From assembly GCA_003542955.1 (NCBI GenBank), contig DPJP01000432.1, forward strand, positions 13,241 through 31,851: DNA of 18,611 nt. Reading direction: 5' to 3'. The stretch comes from Armatimonadota bacterium. GTDB lineage: Bacteria > Armatimonadota > Zipacnadia > Zipacnadales > UBA11051. The position numbers were made by a program, and so were the translations under genes. A model generated the notes under the pieces. The model ran no database searches, was not told where the DNA came from, and saw only the letters and a list, made by a program, of their open reading frames with translations. Position 1 is the first letter of the stretch; the number at the start of each line of letters is the position of its first letter. Below are positions 1 through 8,059 of the stretch, one piece after another.

Positions 1-1
1 G

Positions 2-3000
2 AATACCACGGGACTGCAGCGCGCCGGCCTGCGACTGGTGGCAACCGTCGAGGGCAAGAACGGCGGCGGCGTCAGCGAGCAGGCGGAGGTGATCCGCGAC
101 CGCTGCACGGCGACGCTGGACATCTGGGCGCTCGGCGGTGACCCTACCTCCGTGATATTCGCTCTCCATGACGCCGACAGGGCCATCGCAACGGTGAAAC
201 AGGCAATCACCGTCAACCGCCCGGAGGGCAGACTGGCGCCGGGCACGCGGATACCCGTGCATCTGAGCCTGCCGGAGGGCATCGACAGGGTGCAGAACTG
301 GCCGGTGCATATCGGTGTGCCGCTCCCGGAGGGGGCACTTGCGGAGAGCCGGGCGGCGATGGCGCTCCCCTCGATCACACTCGTCGACAACGACGGGGAG
401 CCAATCCCACACGGCAAGCAGGTGGCAGGGCGCTGGGCTCCCGGTGGGGCCTACAAGTGGCTGGCATTCACCGCATGGGTGGATTCGGACAAGGGCTGTA
501 ATGTCGTCGCCGGTCCGGCCCGGGGCGAGGAACCCCGCCGGCCGGGGTCCTCCGAATGGGCTGATGATGGGACTATCACCATCGACACGACCCTCGCGCG
601 CTACGTGCTCGGGAAGGGCACCTCGCCGATCCGCGACATCTACCTCGATGGCGATACACCGTTCGCCACGACCGAGGGGACGCGTGGGCTGTATGTGGTC
701 GATCAGAAGGGGCGGGTGGCCAGCGCGACGGCGGATACGCTCGTCCCGCCCAGGGAAGTCCTGCTTTCCCGGCGAGACGCCGAGACGCAGGCCGGAGGCC
801 TGCGCTTCGAGGGGCCGTACCTGACCGCGGATGGCGAGGAACTGGCCCGCCATATCACCTCCGTGCAGGTCTGCGCCGGGCAGCCCTTTGCCCGTATCAC
901 CCATACGCTGGTGCTGACACGGGACACGAATGAGGTGTGGTTCACCGACATCGGGTGGGAGTTCGCAGTCAGGCCGGGGGCCGACGCGCAGGCTGTCTTC
1001 GGCGTCTCGCGGGATGAGTGGCGGCAGACGGCATCGCACCCGCTTGGAGCGGGCATGAGCGCCTCGATGCTGCAGGACAGCCACTACGTCTTCGCCCACG
1101 GGGAGAACCACTGCTCAGTGAGCGTGAAGGCCGCCTCCGGGGCGCAGACGACGATCCACGAGGGCGAAGAGTGCGGCGACTGGGCGATGCTGTCGGGCTC
1201 GAGCGGCGCGCTCGAGTTCTCCTGCCGGGAGGCGGCGCTGCAGCATCCCAAGCAGTTCGAGGTCGGCCCCGACCGCGTAGTGATGCACCTGTTCAGCAAT
1301 GCGGCCGGCGAGGAGCTGGACTTCCGCCCGGAGACGCTGGCGAAGAAGTGGGACCTGCTCAACTGGTACGAGGCCGTGATCCCGAAGGCGTACAGGCTGA
1401 CGCCCGAGCAGGTCATGGAGAAGATGCGTGAACACACCTCCAACGCCGTCGGCTGGAGCAAGACCCATGACCTGATGATTGCCGCGCTGCGGACGACAGG
1501 CGACCTCCCGGGCGAGGCGGCGAGGCTCAGCAGGCTGCACTCCCAGCCCGTCTATGCGCTGTGCGACCCGCAGTGGATTGCTGACTCGAGGGCGATGAAG
1601 CCGTTCCATCCGGTCGATGAGGGGCGCTTCCCGCTGGTTGAGAAGGCAATCAGCGCGGGGCTGCGGCAGTGGCATGACCGCATCCGAACCTGGGGTGACT
1701 ACGGCTTTGTCGACTACTACGCCGGCCCGCACCTGGGCTACACCGGGGAGCGGGTGAACCAGAAGCGCTACGCGGCCATCACCTACACGCTGCGGCCGGA
1801 CCTCTGGCTCATGTACGCGCGCTCGGGAGATCGCGACGTGCGGCGGTTCGTGGCCGACAGCGTGCGCACGGATGCGGATGGCACTATCTGCCACCACGAC
1901 GGGCAGGGCAAGGTGAAGGGGCTGCACGTGGTGGACAGCGGCTCGGACCTGCCCGTGGGCGGGGTGCGCAAGGGGCAACTCCCCTTCTACTGGGAGAGCA
2001 TGACGACATTCCACAAGTCCAGCTCGACGACGATGAACAACTACGCGTGGGACTACTACCTGACGGGCAATCCACGGGCAGCCGAGATCATCCGGGAGTA
2101 CTGCGAGGGGGTCAAGCGACGCTGGAATCCGGCGGCAGCCAAGCGCGACGGCCGGCCGCTGGTGATACTGCGGATGCTCGTGGGCGCCTATGCCTTCACC
2201 TGGGACCCGGAGCTGCGGGCGATGGCCGAGGCGACCATGGACCAGCTCTATGACCCCGAGGCGCCGCTGCAGTTCATCCAGTACCGGTCGAACTTCGAGG
2301 ACCCCTACGCGACGCTGTACAAGACCCAGGTCGACATCCGGGCATTGATGGAGGCCTGGGAGGTCCTCGGGAATCCGCGCTACCTCGAGATGTCGAAGCG
2401 GCTGTCGCGGCAGCTCTGGCAGGACTACCTTGGCGAATGGCCTTTGACCTATACCAACCCCGTCGGCATCACGGGCGCCTTTCTCTACGAGCAGACGGGT
2501 GACCCACGCTACCTGCAGGGCTTGCGAGTCTTCCTCAGACAGGTGGCCAGCGGCTACGACCCCGAAACCGACACCATGCACGGGATCGACAGCGCCGAAA
2601 AATGCACATCGCTCTTCGAGGGAGCCGTGCATGCGCAGCGCACGCTCATGACGGCGGGTGCAGTCGACGGGCCGGTGACATCGTGGTGCGGCTACGAGGA
2701 CTTCGGCAACGACAGCGAGATCGTGTTCCGCAAGCCGGCGGGCAAGACAATCGAGTTCGACATCCAGACGCCGGAGGCGTTCTCGATCGTGCAGGTGAGG
2801 GCCGACGGGACACATGGCGAGCCGATGCCCTGGGTGAAGGACGAGACCTACGGCGAACGCAGCATCGTGGTGCCCGCGGATGCGCCGGAGGGGGACTACA
2901 GTATCGTACCCGCCGTCTACGGGCAGCAGATGGTGATCGCCAACACGAAGCTGCCGGTGGTGATCTGCTGCCGGGGTTACTGGCGCCCGGCTCCCGCCCA

Positions 3001-4069
3001 GGCGCCGGATGTCCGCTACTACTTCCAGGTGCCACAGGGCGCGCAGGTCCCGCGCATTATCTTCGAGGGCTCGGCGCGGCTGTACCGCCCCGACGGGGCC
3101 CTGTGGCCGGGCGAGGAGCCCCTGCACGGAGTGGTCGATCTGCCGGCCGATGCACCGGGACTGTGGGCCTTCGAGCCCGTCGACAACCAGCTCGTGAGCG
3201 TGCGCAACCTCCCGCCCTTCTTTGCCGTCGAGGACCCCGAGAGCTACTTCCGCCCCGCGATTAGATGGGACACAGCCGCGCCGGCGGACGAGAGCGAGCG
3301 CCCGACGCCGGCAACCGAGTATATCGCCGGGGCGCTGGGCGGCGAGGGCGACCAGGCACTCTACCTGGGCGGAAAGCGGCAGTTCAACCTGGCTTCGCCC
3401 GAGCAGCACGCATCGGGCGATGGGACGAGCTTCCTGCCCTTCAGGGAGGGCACAATCGAGTTCTTCCTGCGGCCGAGCTGGAGCACAATCGATCTGCCGC
3501 TGAAGAGCAAGACGATCTGCAGAATGGGCGTGCAGAGCGGTGACCCGTGGGTGCTGAGCTACAACATGGCCCCACGCGACCCGGACGCGAGCCTGGATTT
3601 CTACCTCTCCCACTGCCTGTACGGCTACTTCATGGCAAGGGAGCCCAGCGACGTGCGGCACTCGATGCGCATCTACCGGCGCACGGTTTTCGATGCCGGC
3701 GAGTGGGTGCATATCGCCTGGGTGTGGGGCCGCCGCAATGGGATACTCCCCGGCGGCGGGCATACGAAGCCGAAGGATAACGTGCTGCTGGCGGAGCTGT
3801 ATGTCAACGGCCGCAGGGGGCAGCACTACAACTACAAGTGGTTCGAGAACCTGCCGGATGACATCCCCAACAGCTTTGGCATGTACTCGCTTGACGCGGG
3901 CGTGGATGAACTGCGCATCTCGGACGTGCAGCGCTACACGGAGGACTTCGAGCCGCCGAGTGCTCAGTTCACGCTTGATGAGCACACGCGGGCGCTGTTC
4001 CACTTTGACGGCAATGTCGAGGGTCGGAGCCACGGCCAGACCGGCGCGGTGGCGGGTGAGGTGAAGTAG
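2..4069 (+). CDS. Giant PcRGLX/YetA-like (rhamnogalacturonan exolyase-like) protein with C-terminal LamG domain, 5'-truncated by window
   Basis: The reading frame is open to the left edge. The first in-window start-like codon (GTG at 38) has no ribosome binding site, so the true start lies outside. About 1355 residues are visible. Counted from that GTG, residues 88-150 carry a 'PVHIGVPLPEG ... GRWAPGGAYKWL' pattern typical of the N-terminal RIFT barrel of PcRGLX/YetA-like proteins. A beta-sandwich-like region follows. From about 450 to 900 there is a helical, toroid-like region (for example WDYYLTGNPRAAEIIREY and LMEAWEVLGNPRYLEMSK). Residues about 1105-1335 look like a LamG/concanavalin-like jelly roll (REGTIEFFLRPSW ... 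VDELRISDVQRY). Known members of the core family are rhamnogalacturonan exolyases (PL26) or uncharacterised YetA proteins. Extracellular glycan cleavage is inferred, because no signal peptide is visible in the truncated part and catalytic residues were not identified. A plain LamG structural protein is the alternative. Confidence 0.72.
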   Translation, partial: NTTGLQRAGLRLVATVEGKNGGGVSEQAEVIRDRCTATLDIWALGGDPTSVIFALHDADRAIATVKQAITVNRPEGRLAPGTRIPVHLSLPEGIDRVQNWPVHIGVPLPEGALAESRAAMALPSITLVDNDGEPIPHGKQVAGRWAPGGAYKWLAFTAWVDSDKGCNVVAGPARGEEPRRPGSSEWADDGTITIDTTLARYVLGKGTSPIRDIYLDGDTPFATTEGTRGLYVVDQKGRVASATADTLVPPREVLLSRRDAETQAGGLRFEGPYLTADGEELARHITSVQVCAGQPFARITHTLVLTRDTNEVWFTDIGWEFAVRPGADAQAVFGVSRDEWRQTASHPLGAGMSASMLQDSHYVFAHGENHCSVSVKAASGAQTTIHEGEECGDWAMLSGSSGALEFSCREAALQHPKQFEVGPDRVVMHLFSNAAGEELDFRPETLAKKWDLLNWYEAVIPKAYRLTPEQVMEKMREHTSNAVGWSKTHDLMIAALRTTGDLPGEAARLSRLHSQPVYALCDPQWIADSRAMKPFHPVDEGRFPLVEKAISAGLRQWHDRIRTWGDYGFVDYYAGPHLGYTGERVNQKRYAAITYTLRPDLWLMYARSGDRDVRRFVADSVRTDADGTICHHDGQGKVKGLHVVDSGSDLPVGGVRKGQLPFYWESMTTFHKSSSTTMNNYAWDYYLTGNPRAAEIIREYCEGVKRRWNPAAAKRDGRPLVILRMLVGAYAFTWDPELRAMAEATMDQLYDPEAPLQFIQYRSNFEDPYATLYKTQVDIRALMEAWEVLGNPRYLEMSKRLSRQLWQDYLGEWPLTYTNPVGITGAFLYEQTGDPRYLQGLRVFLRQVASGYDPETDTMHGIDSAEKCTSLFEGAVHAQRTLMTAGAVDGPVTSWCGYEDFGNDSEIVFRKPAGKTIEFDIQTPEAFSIVQVRADGTHGEPMPWVKDETYGERSIVVPADAPEGDYSIVPAVYGQQMVIANTKLPVVICCRGYWRPAPAQAPDVRYYFQVPQGAQVPRIIFEGSARLYRPDGALWPGEEPLHGVVDLPADAPGLWAFEPVDNQLVSVRNLPPFFAVEDPESYFRPAIRWDTAAPADESERPTPATEYIAGALGGEGDQALYLGGKRQFNLASPEQHASGDGTSFLPFREGTIEFFLRPSWSTIDLPLKSKTICRMGVQSGDPWVLSYNMAPRDPDASLDFYLSHCLYGYFMAREPSDVRHSMRIYRRTVFDAGEWVHIAWVWGRRNGILPGGGHTKPKDNVLLAELYVNGRRGQHYNYKWFENLPDDIPNSFGMYSLDAGVDELRISDVQRYTEDFEPPSAQFTLDEHTRALFHFDGNVEGRSHGQTGAVAGEVK

Positions 4070-4161
4070 GGCAGCGAAAGTAGCCTGTGTCTCCTGCCCC
4101 GGGGAGGAATCCGCAGGCGTCTGGGGGAAACAGGGCGAAGTTGGGGTGGAATCCCTTCTCA

Positions 4162-4185
4162 CTTGCCGGTTGGTGAACCGGCAAG
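4162..4185. terminator. Perfect 10-bp inverted repeat with 4-nt loop (possible terminator or attenuator hairpin)
   Basis: CTTGCCGGTT (4162-4171), loop GGTG, AACCGGCAAG (4176-4185). It lies in the 212-bp spacer between the giant glycan-lyase-like gene and the transketolase gene. No clear T-run follows on the plus strand, so it is not a textbook intrinsic terminator. It could end the upstream transcript, act as a leader structure for transketolase, or be a dyad protein-binding site. Nothing else in the 4070-4281 spacer is convincing: I saw no good -35/-10 pair. Confidence 0.5.
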
Positions 4186-4269
4186 CGTGTTCGTGATTGC
4201 CGACACGTCGACCTGCACCAGGGCCCCCTTCATCGCAGCCGCACCACGCGCTCAATCCTGATCCACCAC

Positions 4270-4276
4270 GGAGGAG
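4270..4276 (+). promoter_or_regulatory. Ribosome binding site of transketolase
   Basis: GGAGGAG ends 5 nt before the ATG at 4282. It fixes that ATG as the start. Confidence 0.85.
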
Positions 4277-4281
4277 AGACT

Positions 4282-6372
4282 ATGCCGATCATTGATTCCG
4301 CAACCGGGAGTGTCAGCCGCGACTACACGATCGAGCAGCTTCAGCAGCGCGCCGACGAGATGCGAGTGTGGAATACGCTTTCGCTGGTGGCGGCGGGGTC
4401 GGGACATCTGGGCGGCACACTGTCGATCATGGACATCGCCGCGGCGCTGTATCTCAAGCATATCCATCACGACCCGAAGGCGCCGGACTGGGAGGACCGC
4501 GACCGCGTCTTCTGGTCGGTCGGCCACAAGGCGCCCGCGCTCTACGTTGCTTTGGCGATGGCGGGCTACTTCGATGATCGGCCCGTCAGCTATCACGGCG
4601 AGCCGCTGCAGGGCTTCGAGGGTGTGAGCGGGCTGGAGCAGACGGTGTTGCTCAGGCGACTGGGCTCGGGTTTCGAGGGGCACCCCAATCGACTGAAGCT
4701 GCAGGGGCTGGAGGCATCATCGGGCTCGCTCGGGCAGGGCCTGGGCATCGCGTGTGGCTCGGCGCTGCACGCGAGGATGGCGGGCAAAGACTACACCTGC
4801 TACTGCATCATGGGTGACGGCGAGCACGATGAGGGCTCAGTGTGGGAATCGGTCATGTTCGCGGCTCATCACCGGCTGGACAACGTCGTCGTCATCATTG
4901 ATGACAACGGCATGCAGATCGACGGGCGCGCCGATGACGTGATGCACAAGCATCTGCTGGCGGAGAAGTACACGGCCTTCGACTGGAAGGTCATCCGCTG
5001 CGACGGGCACGACATGGCCGACATCCTGCGCGCGCTGGCTGAGGCCGATGCCGTCGAGGGCCAACCGGCCGTCATCATCGCGGCGACGGTGAAGGGCAAG
5101 GGCGCGCCGTTTGCCGAGGATGTTGTCGCCTATCACGGCCTGATCCCCAAGGACGGCCGCAGCGGCGGGGAGTCGCTCGAGACGGTCATCGCCCACCTGG
5201 GGCTCGAGGAGGTCTTCCCGCCGGAGCGGATTGACCGCCTGCTCGGCATCGTCGAGCGCTACCAGGCGGAGGTCGACAGGCGCGTCGATGCGTTGGTGCC
5301 GAAGTTCCCGCGCGACTACTGGTGGAACAGCGCCGATGACATGCAGGTGAAGATGGACGCCACGCGCAACGGCTTCGGCGACGCGCTGGCCGACCTCGGA
5401 TGCGAGGACGACGTCTGCGCGCTGGGGGCCGATATCACGTCATCCATCCGCATGGACCGCTTCTACAAGCCCGACGGCAAGACGGATGACCCGGAGCGGC
5501 TGAAGCGGTTCTTCAGCTGCGGGATCGCGGAGGCGACGATGACGACAGTCGCCGCGGGGCTCGCCAAGGAGGGGCGCGTGCCGTTCGGCGGCTCCTACGG
5601 CGTGTTTTCGACCGGGCGTAACTGGGACCAACTCCGCACGACCATCGCCTACAACCAGTTCCCGGTCAAGATGGCGGATGCGCATGGCGGCATCTCGGTC
5701 GGCCCTGACGGGGCCACGCACCAGTCGCTCGAGGAGATCTCGCTGATCACGATTCTGCCCAACTTCATCATGGGCGTCCCCGCCGACTCGGTCCAGACGG
5801 AGAAGGTCACCCGCGCGGTCGCGATTCGGCCCGAGCCCGCGGTCATCCGCTATGCGCGAGAGGCCACGCCCGTGGTCACAACCGCCGACACACCGTTCGA
5901 GTTCGGGGTCGCCAACGTGATCCGCTTCCGGCAGGCCGCGAGTCAGTTCATCGACGCCTTCGAGCAGGTTCTTGCGCCGGACTACACAGATGAGAGTGAG
6001 GACCTGACGATTGCCGCCTGCGGGCCGATGGTGCCGGAGGCGATGCGGGCCGCGTACATCCTCAAGCAGGAGTTCGGCATTGAGACGCGCGTGCTCGATG
6101 TCCACACGGTCAAGCCGCTGGACGAGGCGAGCATCGTCAGGGCCGCCCTGGAGACGGGAGTTGTTGTCACAGCTGAGGAGCACCAGGTCGGCGGCTTCGG
6201 CAACCTCGTCGCCGGCGCGATCTGCCGGGGCTGCCTCGGCAGGCCCGTCCGGGTGGCGATGATCGGCGTGCAGGACAAGTTCGGCGATTCCGGCCAGCCG
6301 TGGGAGCTGGTGAAGTCCTTCGGCCTGACTGCCGAACACATCGCGGCCAGGGCGAAGGAACTGCTCGGCTGA
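4282..6372 (+). CDS. tkt: Transketolase, fused split-type (696 aa)
   Basis: Transfers two-carbon ketol units between sugar phosphates using thiamine diphosphate (pentose phosphate pathway, cytoplasm). The N-terminal pyrophosphate domain shows SGHLGG (H42), GDGE (178-181) and the paired DDNG (207-210), which make up the thiamine-diphosphate/Mg binding motif. The pyrimidine domain shows GIAEA with the catalytic-type Glu at 417 and GPDGATHQS with His480. A C-terminal transketolase domain occupies about 555-690. The wording of the motifs (GHLGGTLS, EGSVWESVMFAAH, LDNVVVIIDDNGMQIDG) resembles the two-gene bacterial/archaeal transketolases more than the classical E. coli TktA type. Here both halves form one chain of normal full length. 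The ATG has a strong ribosome binding site. DXS or a related thiamine-diphosphate enzyme is less likely. The exact substrate range cannot be read from sequence. Confidence 0.9.
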   Translation: MPIIDSATGSVSRDYTIEQLQQRADEMRVWNTLSLVAAGSGHLGGTLSIMDIAAALYLKHIHHDPKAPDWEDRDRVFWSVGHKAPALYVALAMAGYFDDRPVSYHGEPLQGFEGVSGLEQTVLLRRLGSGFEGHPNRLKLQGLEASSGSLGQGLGIACGSALHARMAGKDYTCYCIMGDGEHDEGSVWESVMFAAHHRLDNVVVIIDDNGMQIDGRADDVMHKHLLAEKYTAFDWKVIRCDGHDMADILRALAEADAVEGQPAVIIAATVKGKGAPFAEDVVAYHGLIPKDGRSGGESLETVIAHLGLEEVFPPERIDRLLGIVERYQAEVDRRVDALVPKFPRDYWWNSADDMQVKMDATRNGFGDALADLGCEDDVCALGADITSSIRMDRFYKPDGKTDDPERLKRFFSCGIAEATMTTVAAGLAKEGRVPFGGSYGVFSTGRNWDQLRTTIAYNQFPVKMADAHGGISVGPDGATHQSLEEISLITILPNFIMGVPADSVQTEKVTRAVAIRPEPAVIRYAREATPVVTTADTPFEFGVANVIRFRQAASQFIDAFEQVLAPDYTDESEDLTIAACGPMVPEAMRAAYILKQEFGIETRVLDVHTVKPLDEASIVRAALETGVVVTAEEHQVGGFGNLVAGAICRGCLGRPVRVAMIGVQDKFGDSGQPWELVKSFGLTAEHIAARAKELLG

Positions 6373-6435
6373 GACGGCAGGTGAATCCCGCGCCCCGGCG
6401 AACACCACGGGCGGCAGACCGGGTCCAGACACATC

Positions 6436-6452
6436 CCCGGCGTGGCGCCGGG
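6436..6452. other. Small GC-rich intercistronic hairpin
   Basis: CCCGGCG (6436-6442), loop TGG, CGCCGGG (6446-6452) form a perfect 7-bp stem just upstream of the ribosome binding site of the first RDD gene. No T-run follows. In DNA this GC-rich it may be chance. If real it could stabilise or separate the transketolase and RDD messages. Confidence 0.25.
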
Positions 6453-6468
6453 CAGAGGGAGAACTGGA

Positions 6469-7317
6469 ATGGCCGTCGAGGGCGATAGGGGCAGACACTG
6501 CCCCCGATGCGGTCGGGAAGTGAGCAGGGACTCGATAGCGTGTCCGCACTGTGCGTCGCCGCTGCCGAGGGCGGATAGCCTCGAGGACAGCGATGTAGGT
6601 GATGTGGCACAGCCGAGCGACCTGCTCCAGGAGTCGCCGGCGGCCCTCAGCGCGCCGCCACCGGCACCGCCACCCGCGCCTGAGCCACCGTCGGACCCGG
6701 ATGCCGTCGGGAGCGGCTGGGCGATTGACGGCGGGGATACGAGGATGCCGTCACTCCCGCTGTCGCCGTCGGCAGGCGGGGCGTATCCGCCGCCACCGGG
6801 CGCGCCACCGCCTCCGCCGCCTTACGGGTCGAGCCAGTACCCGATGCCCGTCTACTCGTCACCCATCGATCGGATGCCGCGTACTCCGGCGATGGAGAAT
6901 GCCGGCTTCTGGCCGCGGGTCGGTGCGTACCTGATCGACAGCCTGGTCATCGGCTTCCCGCTCGGCGCCCTCCTCGGGATAGTCATCGTCACAACGGGCG
7001 CCGACATCGCTGATGAGGACACGCTCAACGTGGCGAGTCTCGTCATCCAGTCCGTCGGCGGCCTGGTGACGGTCAGCTACTTCACCCTGATGAACGGCGC
7101 ATACGGCGCCACACTCGGCAAGATGGCGCTGGGGCTGAAGGTAGTCAGGCAGGATGGGTCGCCGATCGGCTACGGACTGGCACTGGGGCGCATTGTCCTC
7201 ATGAACGTGCTGAGTTCGTGCACGTGCAGTCTGTTCTTCATTTCGGTGGCAACCAACGAGGAGTACCGCGGCTGGCACGATCAGATCTGCGGCACGCGGG
7301 TGATCTATAACCGGTAG
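6469..7317 (+). CDS. RDD-family membrane protein with N-terminal zinc ribbon
   Basis: 282 aa when started at the ATG at 6469, which has a GAGGGA ribosome binding site about 8 nt upstream. A GTG at 6442 in the same frame would add nine residues but lacks a site. Residues 11-28 form a zinc ribbon (CPRC ... CPHC; C11, C14, C25, C28). About 50-135 is a proline- and serine-rich low-complexity linker. From 144 onward is an RDD domain beginning GFWPRVGAYLIDS, with roughly three hydrophobic membrane segments and ending GWHDQICGTRVIYNR. RDD proteins are small membrane proteins of mostly unknown function, some implicated in transport. The ribbon probably sits in the cytoplasm. The gene follows transketolase by 96 bp and precedes a paralogue. 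Function is not known. Confidence 0.85.
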   Translation: MAVEGDRGRHCPRCGREVSRDSIACPHCASPLPRADSLEDSDVGDVAQPSDLLQESPAALSAPPPAPPPAPEPPSDPDAVGSGWAIDGGDTRMPSLPLSPSAGGAYPPPPGAPPPPPPYGSSQYPMPVYSSPIDRMPRTPAMENAGFWPRVGAYLIDSLVIGFPLGALLGIVIVTTGADIADEDTLNVASLVIQSVGGLVTVSYFTLMNGAYGATLGKMALGLKVVRQDGSPIGYGLALGRIVLMNVLSSCTCSLFFISVATNEEYRGWHDQICGTRVIYNR

Positions 7318-7350
7318 CGGGGGAGGCGGGGCGGGGCATGACGCCGGGTG

Positions 7351-7357
7351 GGAGGAG
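7351..7357 (+). promoter_or_regulatory. Ribosome binding site of the second RDD gene
   Basis: GGAGGAG lies 5 nt before the ATG at 7363. It selects that start over an in-frame GTG at 7348 that would place the site inside the coding sequence. Confidence 0.75.
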
Positions 7358-7362
7358 TAGCC

Positions 7363-7941
7363 ATGGCCGTATCAGGATCCGCGGGAGGTCTGCATGGGCA
7401 TTCGCACGAGAGACGGCTCGCCCGGCCTGCGCGGCGGGTCATCTCGGCGAAGCGGAGACGCCTGCAGATGGCGTCATCGCGTGCGAGACCGGAGCCCGCG
7501 ACCCGCGCTCCGGCGCTGAATGACGTCGGCTTCTGGCCGCGGGTGGCGGCGTTCGTGATTGACTGCCTGATAGTGGGTGGCGTCACGGATATCATCCTGG
7601 CTGCGCTGCCGGTGACGGCGGCGGCCACTACAGAGGGAGCGACAGGGCCGGGCATGGTGGCGGAGGGGCCGACTCTAATGCGCGCTCTGGCCTTCGCCCT
7701 CTACTTCGTGCTGATGAACGGAGCGTACGGCTCGACGCTGGGAAAGATGATGCACGGGTACAGGGTGGTCAACGAGGACGGATCGCGCATCGGCCACGGC
7801 GCGGCGCTCTTCCGCTATTTTTTGGCAGTGGCATTGAGCTGCTTCACCCTGGGGCTCTTCTTTCTCTCGGTCGCGACCGATCCGAAGCACCGCGGATGGC
7901 ATGACAGGCTCCTCGGCACGCGGGTGATCTACAACCGGTAG
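7363..7941 (+). CDS. RDD-family membrane protein (tandem paralogue without zinc ribbon)
   Basis: 192 aa. The first 50 residues or so are arginine-rich and resemble nothing I recognise. The rest is an RDD domain starting GFWPRVAAFVIDC and ending RGWHDRLLGTRVIYNR, with about three hydrophobic segments. It matches the upstream gene in order and wording: GFWPRV, LMNGAYG(A/S)TLGKM, SVAT and GTRVIYNR occur in both. The 3' ends are nearly identical in DNA, indicating a tandem duplication. The zinc ribbon and proline-rich linker of the neighbour are absent. It is probably cotranscribed, with a 45-bp gap. Function unknown; membrane location inferred from hydrophobicity. Confidence 0.83.
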   Translation: MAVSGSAGGLHGHSHERRLARPARRVISAKRRRLQMASSRARPEPATRAPALNDVGFWPRVAAFVIDCLIVGGVTDIILAALPVTAAATTEGATGPGMVAEGPTLMRALAFALYFVLMNGAYGSTLGKMMHGYRVVNEDGSRIGHGAALFRYFLAVALSCFTLGLFFLSVATDPKHRGWHDRLLGTRVIYNR

Positions 7942-8059
7942 CGACGGGGTGCGTCGCGGAAGATGCCTGGGCGTCGGGGAAAGGCTGCCTGCTCGCCCCG
8001 TGCATCTGACGTCCCGCTTTCTCCCGCCACAGCGCACTCTGCACGGAAGGACGGCGCAG

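Noticed and set aside
1115..4255. A 1046-codon open frame on the minus strand opposite the giant glycan-lyase-like gene
   Set aside because: Its translation is rich in H, R, A and V with no recognisable domain, as expected for the antisense frame of a GC-rich gene. The plus frame has clear domain content.
5440..6549. Minus-strand open frame opposite transketolase
   Set aside because: It lies over conserved transketolase motifs and shows no protein-like pattern.
7949..8059. 37-residue N-terminal extension of the ADP-ribosylglycohydrolase
   Set aside because: It has no ribosome binding site and no resemblance to the family. The GTG at 8060 has GGAAGG upstream and places the conserved GCILGAAVGDALG motif near the N-terminus.
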